Below are positions 35,401 to 48,300 of a stretch of DNA of 64,000 bases, piece by piece. Position numbers and translations under genes: made by a program. How positions within the stretch are numbered: position 1 is the stretch's first letter; every line of letters starts with the position of its first letter. Location of the stretch: positions 777,001 through 841,000 of the forward strand of contig JAKOGI010000183.1 in the NCBI GenBank assembly GCA_029747015.1. Reading direction: 5' to 3'. The stretch is from Carnegiea gigantea. Taxonomy: Eukaryota; Streptophyta; Magnoliopsida; Caryophyllales; Cactaceae. The notes under the pieces are model-generated. The model did no database searches. It was not told where the DNA came from and saw nothing but the letters and a program-made list of their open reading frames with translations.

Positions 35401-35705
35401 CCTACATCTACTTTCTTGCTCTTTCTAACAGGTTTCTCACCCTCTGCTCCACTAGCTGCAGGAAACTTAGATGCACACTGGCTAAGACTGAGCTCTTTTC
35501 TCCTGGAACTATGACCTCCACCACTATTCTCGTCACTAGAACCTGTCCTTGTGTCATCCGATGGAGGTGTTGAGGATAAGGATGAAATATCACGGCCTTC
35601 AGAAGTTGGTTGAGATTCAGGTCTGGGTCGGCGAGAGGTATGGCTACGTCTCTTTCTGAAAGTATTCCCAATACCTTCAAAACGAGAAGAACTGAAGTCT
35701 TCCAT
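32495..35705 (-). CDS. INO80 complex subunit B-like protein (PAPA-1 region plus zinc finger)
   Basis: Six coding exons (minus): 35705-35079, 34455-33810, 33672-33572, 33486-33397, 33309-33182, 32642-32495. Phases agree and give 579 residues. The first 420 residues are low-complexity, rich in Ser, Lys, Asp and Glu, with basic patches (KKKKARK) suited to nuclear entry. Residues about 400-490 hold the PAPA-1-like region (MTLTTRQRALQSG, then a long charged helix EKLSEVEQQLKKAEAAHRRR and RKKREEKKKKRDEE). Residues 539-564 form a HIT-type zinc-binding cluster (CAGPSC then LPLCSLHC). This matches plant proteins annotated as INO80B/IES2-like or HIT zinc finger PAPA-1-like, presumed subunits of the INO80 chromatin remodeller. 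Membership of the complex is inferred from the family, not shown here. Confidence 0.88.
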
Positions 35706-36900
35706 TCAAGCAAATATCCAAAAGGGCAACACCAGAAGGAATGCTAATGCCAAGTATAGAAAGTGAAGATTCCCATAGAATATGCAACACTGCAAGACAG
35801 GATCATATGCACCGGTGTCATCATGAATGACAGAAAAATCGTAAGGCCTCAAGAGCTAAATAACACAAAGTCAGAAGCCAAAACCTAGAGAAAGAGAATG
35901 CCCTTCACTAAAAATGGTTTTCAAGAAAGTACTAATCACTCTCCTGATTAAGAGTCCTTAAAAATAAAAAGCAGACATCAACTGAATACGCAATGGTCCA
36001 ATACCATAGCACTAGTAAACAACTAAATGATCCAAATAACCTAGCATTAGAAATACTGACTGACCATCAACATTAACATTAGCAGCCAGGCAAGAACAAA
36101 GGGATGTCAGTAACATCATGAAACAAAACTGGAGTGAATGAAATCGGGAAAGCAAAATCAAAATAACCCACAGAAGAAATCAAAAAGTACTTGACACTGA
36201 TCTCAAAGTTCAGCAATCCAAGGCAGCCCAACTACTCATTAAAGAATCGAAATTCAGCAAATACAGCAAAGAAAATAACGCAACAACGAACCTGAAATAA
36301 CAGATCACACTCAAGTCACAACTCCCTTCGCACCCCTACTTCACAAAACCCCCCAAAATACTGAATTTACGGAACCCTACTGGCAAACTATAAAAACACA
36401 CCAAAATATCCCTTCCTACAGAACTAAGAAACACAACCCAGATCCTCAAATATGAAGAAAACCCCAGATATACAAATACAAAACAAACACAAAAACTACA
36501 CAACCCCCCCCCCCCAAAAAAAACCAAAAAAAAAAAGTAGTGAATTTACAGAACCCTATTCACAAGTTATCAAAACACACCAAACTACCCCATTATACAG
36601 AACCAAGAAACACAACACAGATCCTCAAATACGAAGAAAAACCCAGATACCCAAATACAAAATCCACGCAAAAAGGAGATATTGAGTAGTACCCTATTGA
36701 CAGATAATCAAAAAACACTGAATTTACAGAATCCTATAGACCAGTAACCAAAACAAACCAGACTACCCCATTAGACAGGACCAAGAAACACAACCCAGAT
36801 CCCCAAATATGGAGAAAACCCAGATACCAAACTCCAAAATCAACCCAGAAAAGAGATAAGAAGCAGTACCTTGATTCTAGGGTTTGACAGAAAATACGAG
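35706..36900 (-). other. 5'UTR and leader intron of the INO80B-like gene
   Basis: A donor (AATCAAG before GTACTGC) at 36870/36869 and a possible acceptor TTGCAG at 35793-35791 suggest a leader intron of about 1.1 kb. An additional CAG|GTTCG context near 36290 leaves alternatives open. Most of the donor-proximal half is a three-unit tandem repeat (see 36361-36846). Confidence 0.45.
36361..36846. repeat. Three-unit tandem repeat, about 179-bp period
   Basis: Units start at 36361, 36540 and 36718, each opening with ctgaatttac or tgaatttaca and then sharing agaaccctat, aaaacacacca, aagaaacacaacccagatcc, caaatatg and aaacccagata. The third unit is truncated at about 130 bp. Unit one carries a C12A8 tract at 36504-36523. 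It lies within the likely leader intron, next to its donor. Confidence 0.85.
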
Positions 36901-38950
36901 AGGGAAAAGGAGGGACAATGAGAAAGGAGGGTGGTGGGGATATGATATAGATAGAGAAGGAGAGGAGATGGGACGAATAGAAAAAAGGGTAAGTTTTTAG
37001 GGCACAGAGAGAAGGAGAAATAGACGAGGAGTAGGCAGACTAGAAGGTTGCCTTCGTTGTTGGGAATAAAGCAAAGAGAAGGCCTAAAAATCTTCACCAT
37101 TTTTTTGCCCAACACACAAAAACCCACCACAAGCACACACCCACAAACTCTCTCTCTGTCTCTCGTTCTCTCTCTCTTCGATCTCTGTTGTCAACCAGTA
37201 AGCAGTAACCCGCTCTCCTCTCTCGCTTTCCTTTCTCTCTCTTTAGTTTTTTCTTCCTTGATGCCTCTTTTCTGTTTATCTCGCTGCTCAGCCTGCGTAT
37301 CAGGCTATCAGCACTAAAAATTAAAATTCTTCAATAAATCCCAAAACTAATATTTTTTTTTAAAAAGCAATTTTTGGCTTTATTTAACGGAAAATTATAC
37401 TGAGCCATTGTTCAAGAAAATTAGTTGCCTGAATAGCAGAAAGCAATTGAAGAAGCAGATAATAGTTTTAATAAAAGATTATTGCTAAAAGTTAAGGAAA
37501 ATATATTCGGCAATTTTGAGACCTGACAAATAGATCATTTGATTTGAGTATGGGTCGGGTTATGTTTTTGAATCAAACGATATTTTTGATCAATTCTGTT
37601 TGTTCTGTATTAGGTGATTTTCAGTTCGTAATGGATGTCTAATTCAATAAGGTTGTCATGTCCCCCCCCAAAAAAAAAAAACTTTGCAGAAAATTTTGAA
37701 TTGGGTATGGTTCGGTTCAGGTTAACTTGGGTTTCAGACACACTTTTTGAGTAGGCATGTTTTAGATATGGGTCTGGATCATTCAGTTCCAGTTTTGCCT
37801 GGTTTAATAATTGTAGTTGTTGAGTTAGTTGATTATGTAATTGATATATATAAATAAATATGGATAAGTTGTAAAATATAATATTAGTACAGTATTTTGA
37901 AACAAAGAAACATGCAGTGTTGTTTGTAAATGTCAAAAATTAATTCTCTTAACATTTCAAAATGCTACTTGAAATGTTTTATACCAGTAAAAATGTTTGT
38001 ATAAACACCACTTTATCGACCACTATTAGTTGGCCTATTAGTGATACTAAACCATACTTCAAATGCTATGCCCAACTAAGGTCTTACTATGTTGAAAGAA
38101 AAATTTTATTTACACTTCCATGATTTTTGTCTTTTTTGATAGAAGTACACTACCATGATTGAACTAATTATTCTTGTAATACTTTTATTTTTATAATAAC
38201 ATTTTTTTTAAAATTATCTAATAGCAGTACTGCTGAATCAATATAATTTTAGTCTATATATTTAGAATGATCAAAAGATAAAAACCACTTTCCCATTTTA
38301 CTGGGGCTTGAGGCTTGAGGGTTACTTATTTTAATTTTTATTCTCAAAACCCCCATATTTTCATGGTGCTACTTCCCATTTTTCTATGGGACTGCTACAT
38401 TGTGTTAGGGTCAGATTGATATAGTGTTTGTTAGTATATTTGAAATGATTGTATAAATTTCTCTTTTCCTAAACGAAAAATAATTAGGGAAGGATAAAAC
38501 TATGTAACATGATCAAAATATAAAAATACAAATGCATTCAAAAAATATAAAAAAATAAATAAAGATTGAAAAATGGTAATAACTTGTTCTACTATCCGTA
38601 TATCTATCTCCAAAATTATTTCAAATGAAAAGGTTTTTTAAAAAAATATTTTGGTATAAAAAGTATCATAGTGAATTAAAGCAACTTCAATAAGATTTTC
38701 ACACAATTGATGCTTTTTTTACATCATATTTCACAAAATTAGCACTTGTGTTACATCATCTATATCAATCCCATGGTAACGCATTATGCTTACAATTTTT
38801 TAAGTGAAATGATATTTCAGAATCTCCTGATAATGACTGTTTAGAATTCCTAAATATTTCATGCAAACTAATTTTTGGTGAAGTTTAGCGATGTCAATTT
38901 TTTTCCCCAACATGAACACCACTTTTCTAGCAGTGACTTGTTAGACTTAA
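36900..38950. other. INO80B-like promoter and AT-rich intergenic region
   Basis: GA/CT-rich sequence at 36890-37260, including CT repeats at 37148-37185, probably contains the transcription start of the INO80B-like gene. Beyond 37320 the DNA is AT-rich without genes. It contains a C8A11 tract at 37662-37680 and GGTCGGGT/GGTTCGG fragments like those at 14690-14930. Confidence 0.5.
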
Positions 38951-38953
38951 TAA

Positions 38954-39219
38954 GGGCTTGTTCTTTTCGTTGGAAAATATAGGTTGAAAAATAGGTGAAG
39001 TTCGTTAAGATTGATTGAAATTGATTGAATTTTTTTTTATATGATGGGTAGAACTTAGTTAAAACAGTGAAAAGTGGGTTGAAATTGGTTGAAGTGCATT
39101 GAAGTTAGTTGAAATTGGTTGAAGCGAATACTTTTATTAAAATTGGTGAAATGGGTTGAAATTAGTTAATTTTAATTAAAATTAATAAATTGAAATTTAT
39201 CAACGAAAGGAACGGGGGC
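38954..39219. mobile_element. Tourist-like (PIF/Harbinger) MITE
   Basis: A 266-bp AT-rich segment with imperfect terminal inverted repeats: GGGCTTGTTCTTTTCGTTG at the left and, reverse-complemented, GCCCCCGTTCCTTTCGTTG at the right (about 14 of 19 identical). It is flanked by TAA on both sides (38951-38953 and 39220-39222). A 3-bp TAA/TTA duplication is the Harbinger hallmark. The interior is made of repeats of ggttgaaattggttgaag and has no coding capacity. Confidence 0.75.
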
Positions 39220-39764
39220 TAAGCCTTCCACCTTACTATTTTCTTTTCTCCTTAAACTTTGAATCCACTGGTACCATGAACATGCACCTTTGATTTAAAT
39301 ACGAACTCTCTTAGTCCAAGTAATTGTACAAGGTTTTTCTATTCCTATTTCTGGCTGAAAAAAGAGTGGACAACTCAGGCCAGGGAAAAATAAAACAAAT
39401 CCCCTCAGACCTTAACCCAAACACCATCAGAAGATCCTTTCAAGATTTTTCAAAGAGGAAAACGAAAAAAGACAACCCCGGAAAAGGGGGCAAACTGATG
39501 TTATATACAACATTTCTAGGGAAGCATCGACAGGCCAGTTGCTGGGATGGAAAGCTTCAGCTGTTCCTCTGTGGCTCTCCATTGAAGCTACGAAACCGAA
39601 CCCTCCAAGCAAACCCAAGCTCGACTAGCAGCTTCATCAGTTTGGACTTTCCTACTCCAGGAAGCCAATCCAAACTTGCCCGACTGACAATCGAAGCTGG
39701 TTCTCAGCTTCCTTCTCATCGAGCATGAGAATAGGCGATATATCAAACAGTTGACATCGGCATT

Positions 39765-42700
39765 TTATCTTCCTTCGTGGAGATCCTCTGAGAAAACTGC
39801 CGTTCGAGATATACTGTCATCAAAGGCACTCAGACCTGAGTAAGGGCCAGATGAGAAGATAGAAGACCCCCCGTCCGACTCAAGGGTGGTTGATGACTGT
39901 CTCGGGTTTGGTCGCATGTTAGCAGAGCCCGAGGCAGTATCATGGCACTCAGTAACGCGTTGTACCATCTTAAGAGACTGGACCACCTCCCCCATTGTAG
40001 GCCGTTGATTTGCCTCGGGAGCAACACATGCAGCAGCAATGGTACAAACCCGATAGTAGTCTTCCTTTGGGTAGTTGCCTTGAAGCTTTGGATCAGCAAG
40101 CTCTTCCAGACGTTCCTTATCTCTCAGAATTGGCCTCGCCTGTGAAAGAAGGAAAATCTAGGTATTCCATTTTCGTGGTGAAAGTTAAAAAGAGTACATG
40201 GCCAAAACTTATTGATCAGGAGATAAGATTATTTACCCAAGTCACAAGATTCTCCTGCCCAGATGGCTGTGACATATCTACTGGCCTTCGGCCAGTCAGC
40301 AACTCAAGGAGGACAACTCCATAGCTGTAGACATCACTTTTGACTAGTAGATGACCAGTCATAGCATATTCAGGGGCTACATACCTGCGTATAAATCTAA
40401 GCATTTCAGAAACCATAGCACAACTACATGAGAAATTGGAAGACAGAGATGTGGAACAGACCCAAATGTTCCCATAACTCTGGTAGACAAATAATTTTGC
40501 CTGCCTTCAGGTGCCTGTTTAGCAAGGCCAAAATCTGCAACCTTGGCATGGAAGTTGTTCTCGAGCAAAACATTTGATGCCTTGAAATCTCTGTGGATGA
40601 CAGCAGGTTGGGAATCCTCATGCAGGTATGCAAGTCCTCTAGCAGCATCAAGCGCAATCTTCATTCTGGTATCCCAATCCAGTGGACAATTCACACCCAA
40701 AGGACCTGGAAGAATTTTCTTTTTTCAGTTCAACTGTCTGTGACAGATGCTCATAAATGCAAGAACTTTTACATATGACCTAGGATTTAAACTGTAGTAT
40801 TCTTTTGCTGAGAATGCAATTACCATGAAGCCATGCCTCCAGGCTTCCATTAGGAACAAGCTCATAGCAAAGAAGATTTTCAGAAGAGTCACGGCTGCTA
40901 TAATAGCCCACAAGTTTCACAAGATTACGATGATGCAACCTGCTAAGCATTTCAACCTCAACCAGGAACTCCTTGTCGCCTTGAGGCCCACCCTTGCTAA
41001 GTCTCTTGATAGCAACAGCAGTCCCATCACGCAAAACGCCCCTGTAAACTCTGCCAAACCCACCCTCTCCAAGTATGCTGGCTTTTTCAAAATTATTTGT
41101 TGCTTTCTTCAGTTCTTCATATGGGAGAAATCTTGTACTGCCAGGGTGTGGATGAGATCCTCCACCTGAGGCTGCATTTGAAGTCCTTGGCCTTGCCACA
41201 TAATTTTCTATAGAATAAGCATATAAGAACAGCTGATTACTCATCATAAAAGTAAACAGAGAAGAATGGAGCGTGGAAAGAACAAACTCGATAAATTACT
41301 ATGCAATGAACAAGGCAAAGCACATAGTTACAATAGCAAAAACACCACTCCCCTCCCCTTCCTCCTCAAAACAAATCAACAAACACAAACTCATGGTTTC
41401 TTGGCTTTTCTTCAAAGAAACAAACCTGCCAACCCCATCCAAACAAATAAATAAACAAACCAAGAACGAAAATTTCTCACACGTTCCATTTTCCCATCCG
41501 GCATTATCAACACCTTCTACTAGGGCAAACTAATTTGATAGAACAAGAAGGAAAAACTATATTCCAAAAAATGTACAACACAGTCAACAATTACAACACC
41601 CCTTTGTGCTTGTCATGGGTAAGATTGCATAAATCTAGATCTCCACGTACCCTACCCTGGCACGATCCACATTGGGAGGTCGAGGTGCTAGTTGTATGTG
41701 AACAAGATGGATGAATAGAAGTATTTGCAATAACAGGAAAAGAGACAAGAAATATGGTTGCATGCTGGCCAAGAAGCATAGCCTACCCTCAGACCTACAG
41801 CCAGTAACACACACATCATGAACATTTGTTCCCTATGTTGATTGGTTCCTTATTAATTGTCAATTAAAGGCATTTCCTTCAAAATCATTAGTCTATAACA
41901 CAAGCTTTGCAGTCCTAGCTGAAAGTATGAGTTAGAAGCTGAAAGTATGAGTTAGAAGCCAGTGCAAATGCCGCTTAAGGCCTGGCAAGCCAGATCTTCA
42001 TCAATAAATTCCTGGATGCCACAGGCAGATTAACTATTGAGTTGACAATGCATCTGGAGTCCAAGGAAGTCACGGTTCATTGCCAACCTGAAGATTTAGG
42101 CAGAGACCAACTTCAAATACCACTGTGTGACTGAGTTTTCATTTCTGTTTTTACAAAGATTTAGAAGTAACTCATAACTATTGTACTTTCAAACCAACCC
42201 CCCCCCCCCCAAAAAAAAAGGAGGAAGGGGAAGAACGCAAAAAGAAAGGAGCTTTAATTTAACTTCAGGTCAAATCTTTTCCTAATTGTAGAGGTAAAAC
42301 TGTACACGAGCAATTAATATTGTATTTCATGCTATTGGGATCATCCTAATTCCACCAACTTGAGAGAAGCCCTTTCATGATTTATGCATTGTATCAAACT
42401 CCACATAAAAGGCAATAAACAGCAGTTCACACAAACTCACACATTTGTTTTCTATTATCTGTTCAAAATTAAATTTCAAAGTTGAAACATAACAAGAAGC
42501 GACAAAGGCAACTGCTGTTAGCGTACACGGAAGGAAACCAGAGATGGACATCATACCTGGATCTTTTAAAGATGGCTCAAGCTTTTTACGGGATGAGCAA
42601 CAACATATTACGATGACAAACATGACCGCAATAATCAGAGTGCCAGCACCAACAATCAGAATAATACCCCAGCTAGAATTCTTCCCTTTGTGAGAAGTAT

Positions 42701-45700
42701 TTGCCCCGGAAGAAGCAGGGGCTTGATGAACAGGTGCTTTAACAGATGCTGAAGGAGCCAAAGGAGCTGTACATCACATAAAAGACTAATGTCATCACAA
42801 ACTCATGCAGGCACTCAGCTCAAGAGACAAATATGAACAGAAGAAATTGAGAAAATATTAAGGATGCCACAAGGAACAAGACATGAAATGCCTTATGCTC
42901 AACGAAATTCACTTTCATAAGCTGCGATCCTAATTCTGGTGTTCTACACTAGAAATAGAACCACAAATAACAGCATGCCCAAAAATAAAGTACACTGATA
43001 GCAGCAAGGCTTCATGTCCACAAGCCGCAACCCTGAATACTTATTTGCTACAGTGAATGTAGAACAACAAAGAACAACAGGACCCAAACATACAGAATAC
43101 TAATATAGGGGGAAGAAAGTAATGGGCCAGTAAAATAAATCCTAGCTGTGAATTACCTGGGGATGGAGCAGGGGCATGATACCAGGTTACATTTAGAAGC
43201 CTGTAATCACCAACGCCCACCAATTTGGGGTCTATAGGGACCTTATGCAATGAAAGTGAGGACTTTATAGCTGATGCAACACTAGATGAGAAACTGATCC
43301 CAGCATGTGGAATAATGTCCATTGAAATATTCAGGCTTGACAGGGTCACCCAATAGAAGTTATTCATTTGAATCTGAGAAGCATCAACACCCAACCCTGA
43401 AGCAAATTCTTGAAGGAAGAGCTTCCAATTTGCATTTTGTGACACGTTCAAAAGCAGAACATCAAGCTTTATCGGATAAACACAGTGGCAGGTATGACTT
43501 TCTTGTTTCAGTACCATATCAGGTCCACAACAGCCTGGCAAAAGAAAAAAGCAATACAGTGCAAGTTCACCATGATATATGTATACTATATAGAAAACCA
43601 AAAGTTTATCATAAACCCATGGGATTGTTCAGAAAACTACAAATTCATCCAACAAAGTCACATATTGATGAGGGTTGATATAAAATAAGTTTGTTGCAGG
43701 TCAACCTATCTGTTCAAAGCATGAGGCACAAGGTTGGTTGGGCCTTGGAGACCCTTGGAAAAGCACTAGTGTGCAGGAAAAGCTTCACAAATATCAACAC
43801 AGGGGAGAAGGGGTTCGCAGAAAAAGGTGGCAGCAAAGGATAGAGCAGCGTAATGATGGCAGAAGGGGAGCCGGAAATGCAGCACCAAGTATGCCTGGAC
43901 AATAAGCTGGCATTCAGAGATTCCTGGAAAGTGTGTTTACTCCCTTTGTCACAAAAATGATAGTCCTGCGTAGCTAATGAAAATTTTTAAGGGGGCATCA
44001 TTTAATGCATTGTCTTTTATTTAATTTGGAAGAGAGGAGAACTTAATACTAATAGTAGCCACAATGGACTTCATTCTTGGACTTCCACCCAAAAAAAAGA
44101 GGACCTTTTTTTTGCAATAGAGGGAGTGATATATAGCACACAAATTTCTGTTGCACGAGATATTCAACACAGTAATCAATTTTTAAAGAAAGCTATTCTT
44201 ACTTGGGATTTCAGGAGATAGAGGTGGCTCAGGTAATCTAGACTCTGGTGGGGCTGCTTCGGACTGGGGCGACATAAGGCCTTCAAATGGTTTATTCCTC
44301 TTCATCAATGATACTGACAGCAGTGAACTGACAGGAGGATGAGCAGTCGTCAGAGTTGACCCATAAGGAGGAGGCTGAACCCTTGATAATGCGGTATTTT
44401 GTGTTAAATGCTGCGATATCTTTTTCGTCATTGATGCATGCATCTGCAAGTTGATACTAAAGGATATAGATGAGCCAGTTGGGACTGCCAAAGGTGCCTT
44501 AGCTGTTCATACAAAGAACGAATTAGATGGTGCATTAGAAAATTCAGCATCACAAGAAAATACTAGATAGCACGATACAAACAGCTATATCTAATGCCTC
44601 CCGCGTACTTATTATTCAGAAACTGAATAACATGACTTAAGAAAAATGTTTGCGAATAACCAGAAACACAAGAGCAACAAATATCACCGCCATGACATGA
44701 AGATGATTATCTTTAAAAATTCCTTGCTTTTCCTTTCTCTGTTTAATTCCTACAGAACACTCCTGTTTTTTGAATAAGAAAAGCCATCAAAGCCTATGAG
44801 AATGACATTAAGGATAACTAAACATACTCTAAACCAGTATATGACTTCAGCTGTAGAATAAATGGGACCCCATGAAACATCAATGCTGCTTAAATGAAAT
44901 ATTAAACGGTTGCCAAGGTATAAAAGGCGATGCTGAGGTCGTGGCTGTATTTGGGATTGGGATTGGGGTTGGGGTTGGGGTGGCAGTGGTGGCTACAACT
45001 CCTAAATTAAAGAATGGTCTTTACAATGTAGTCCATGAGTACTGGCTACACTCAAAGATTGAGCATGATGTTTACTTATCAGGGGAAAGCTATATATATT
45101 CTGGCCTGCATGGAACCCACTGACAGTATAATCCTTATTTAGCATTGTGGGCACAACGTCACCAGCACCTTGTTAACAAGCAAAGGCAGAAGCCAAGCTA
45201 TGCTTCTTACTGTTTTTACGTATCATAAGCCCCCCATTTCCATTGAAGTGTAACCCTACATCTCCTCCTAGATAACAAGCATTATGAGCTTTCCTTCACA
45301 ATTGGCCAACTACCAAAGAGCATCTTTCTTTTTACCTTCAAATACATGCTAAAGACTTCCAAATCTAAGATCTTGCTCTCTAGTCCACAGATGCTTCCAT
45401 CAGACCCTACAGTTAGAAACCATTCACATCGTACTATTCCACAGTAGAAGAAATAGAGCAAAGTCTCATGATACATATTTCCGCAATCCAATGAATTATA
45501 ATAAAAGACTGGGAAAAAAATGCCTAAAATGACTCTTTCAGCCACACCAAAGTTAAGCCCCCAACTCGCACTCTCCTTTTGACTCATGAACGAGGGAAAA
45601 AATTCACAATTCACCAAAACGACAGTTTAGTAGCTCCACATACAATAAGCATCGCCAACCACCTACCGTGACCACAGATCAATAAGATAATCAAGATTTT

Positions 45701-46037
45701 CAGGTCCACAGCTGCACTACAGTCCCAAAATCACCAATTCAACAAAGAAAATCCGTAGTTTCATGAAAACAGCATACGACAGAAAACAAAGTCTCAACCT
45801 TGCATTGAATAAGACCCTAATTCCAAACCTACGCATGAAGAACAAAATAACATGAACCCAGACTACCAAACTTTAAGAGCAATTCTCAACATTCAGCAAA
45901 ACCAAACAAACCAAGAATTCTAATCAATCATATGCAATCAACAACAAAGAAGAATTTGAAATACGCAAAAAGAACTTGAATTACGCACCCCAGCTGCACC
46001 AAAATGCGGCCATGAAGATGAGATGGGAGAGCTTCAT
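39765..46037 (-). CDS. Receptor-like serine/threonine kinase, ALE2-like
   Basis: Eight coding exons (minus): 46037-45989, 44502-44203, 43534-43157, 42766-42557, 41207-40824, 40705-40462, 40384-40237, 40139-39765. Phases agree and give 695 residues. The first exon encodes a signal peptide ([13 protein letters not shown]). A proline/serine-rich stretch (17-116) leads to the conserved extracellular domain (about 117-243, beginning [10 protein letters not shown] with paired cysteines CHC), as in ALE2-type receptors. One membrane span follows at about 275-299. The kinase has its P-loop GEGGFG at 359-364, Lys380, HRDFKASN at 478-485 (catalytic Asp480), DFG at 498-500 and APE, so it should be active. 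The tail is Ser-rich. In Arabidopsis ALE2 acts at the plasma membrane with ACR4 in epidermal/cuticle development. Orthology to ALE2 itself, rather than a close paralogue, is not proven. Confidence 0.93.
41920..41959. repeat. 20-bp tandem duplication in ALE2-like intron 4
   Basis: Two adjacent copies of gctgaaagtatgagttagaa, identical, in the intron between exons 4 and 5. No role is apparent. Confidence 0.9.
44953..44983 (+). other. G-run cluster (potential G-quadruplex)
   Basis: Five G-runs of three or four bases separated by ATT or TT (gggattgggattggggttgg, then two more runs) lie in ALE2-like intron 1 on the strand opposite the transcript. The pattern satisfies the simple G3+N1-7 quadruplex rule. 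Confidence 0.6.
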
Positions 46038-48300
46038 AATCACCGCCGACATCAAAAATGAGCTCAAACCCTAGCTTTGGATCTGATCGAAATTTAGGAA
46101 AAGCAAAAGGCAAAGAGATCGGAGGAGAAGATAGAGCATCAAAAACTCGCGATGGAAGCAGACAAATGAACTGTTACTACTAAGAGCACCAACAACCATT
46201 GGTCAGATACTCCACATGAGAATCGAAACGCAGGTAGGTAGCATAGCAACGAAACGAAACGGATGAGTTTCGAAACTCAATAGCCATTTCACGAAGGTGA
46301 GAGAAGTTGCAGAAAATCTGTGACTTCGAACTTTGATTTGAATCTGAGGAGAGAGAAAATGGCGATAGAGAGAAGGGGGAGCGTTGGGTTTCACTGTTGA
46401 GTACCGTGGCCTCTTTTTTCTGGTTTTTTTTGGCCCCCTTGGAGTGTGGGCGTGTGGCATATAATATTGCATATTCCGATTATTTTTCTCACTGAAAACG
46501 AAAGTGAAGTGTTCGTTGGGCCACAATCAAAATTCGATGAAAATTAAATATTATACAGTGTATAAGAGTAAATTAATATTGGGCAGGAGCATACTTGTAA
46601 TTGATAAAGTTTTGTTTTCAAATATTGGCATCAAAAAATTCAGGTTTTAAATTTCATTTAAATTGGCTCTTGCAATCGTTTATGCATCACAGGGAAGAAA
46701 AAAAAATCTTCTAAAGTATAACATATATTCTATTCGTAATATAGCAGCTTACAGGTAAGTGGAGAAATTTGACGTGATATTTAATATATGAAATACCTCA
46801 TATTTAGTTACTAGCCTCAATTAACCTACTTTACTTTTACGTCACATATATCAATTATTAATGAAGTATTTAGACCTCAAAAAAAAAGAGCTTAATTATA
46901 TTTACCTTGGCTTTTGGGCACATTATATATATATGAAAAACTATGCTTGTTTTATATGCCTCGAAAATGGTTAACCAGCTGAGGACCATTACTTTAAAGT
47001 TTAGATGCTAATCATTCAAATGTTTTTCAAATGATTTACGTACATTTCTCGATCTCATTGTGGCCTCGTTCTTTTTCACAATAACTAGTAGTTGTACGTT
47101 GTAAGAAGTGTTAAGCATGTAAGAAGCCATAAAGTAGTTACAAGGTATGCATAAACTAAGTTATAACAAGCTACAAGAATCTGCAATGAGTTGTAAGTAG
47201 TTACAAGCGATAAATGTATCGCTTCTTATCGCCAAAAAAAAAAGTAGGGTCCCATTGTAGTATTTGTAATATTAATAGCCATGCATTTTTCTTTTTTTAA
47301 GATATTCATTTTGTCTCATAATATATCATCGAAACTACAATAAAATTGCACCAAATTTATAAAATCTTATTTATAATTCTCAACGTTTCCTCTATAGGAT
47401 TTCATCTTTCAAAAGCAAAATTCATTCTTATTGAAAACATTCATAATACCCAAGAGTGAAAATTTCAACATAAATTCAACTTTTTTTTTTTTTTTCCAAA
47501 CAAATATGAACATAGGACTTGCATTGAAAGAACCGTTATATGGGAAAGTCATTTTCAATATGTGGTGATTTGAGTCCAAGTTACCCGTGTCTTGGTTTGG
47601 CACAATGACGACACCAGTGCCAAAGTTTTCTTTTGGCTTTCAGCTTCAAATTAGACTTCTAATTTCCTATCATTTTAGACACGTATCCATTGCACAGCAA
47701 ACTCATCAATCAATTTTCCCACTTCCAACATCATTGTGTACTATATGTTAATTTTAATTTATCATCAATTGATTGTTTATCAGTTTTCATTATAAATTAG
47801 AGTATTTATTCTTTAACTATAATAACGGATGACCACCCCCTCTATTCATTGCACCGGGCCTTTCAAAAGCTTTTGGACACATAAATCCATCATGTCATCT
47901 ACTGGTTAGTCAATTTTTGTTACTAAAGGTATGAACTGAGATTGAGAAATTTGAAGTTTGTAATGTACCATTTAGGATAAAATTTCAATATAAAGGGAAT
48001 AAAGAAGACAAAACATGGAAAGAAATACATGTCAACACAAATCGTATAACAACAGAAGACATAACAAGCAACTTTTAGACAGAGATAAAGCAGACGTAAA
48101 AGCACAAAAAGTCTTCGTTTTAGTTGAGAAATCAGGAAATATAATTGAATCATTGAGCGATATTAATGGAGCTATAAGTAAGTTTAACCAATATCAACCC
48201 TTTTTACCACCTCTAACCCATCCACTTTTTATCTCTGGAAAAATTGTCTCCCCTTTATAGTAGTACTTACGGTCTGCCATTGGCATATTTGCTAATGATA
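46038..48300. other. ALE2-like promoter and AT-rich intergenic region
   Basis: 46038-46500 is likely 5'UTR and promoter, with GA-rich sequence near 46330-46380. Beyond this the DNA is AT-rich with no gene seen. Short open frames have no domains. Confidence 0.5.

Noticed and set aside
40825..41169. 114-codon plus-strand frame antisense to the receptor kinase
   Set aside because: Shadow of the kinase coding exon at 41207-40824.
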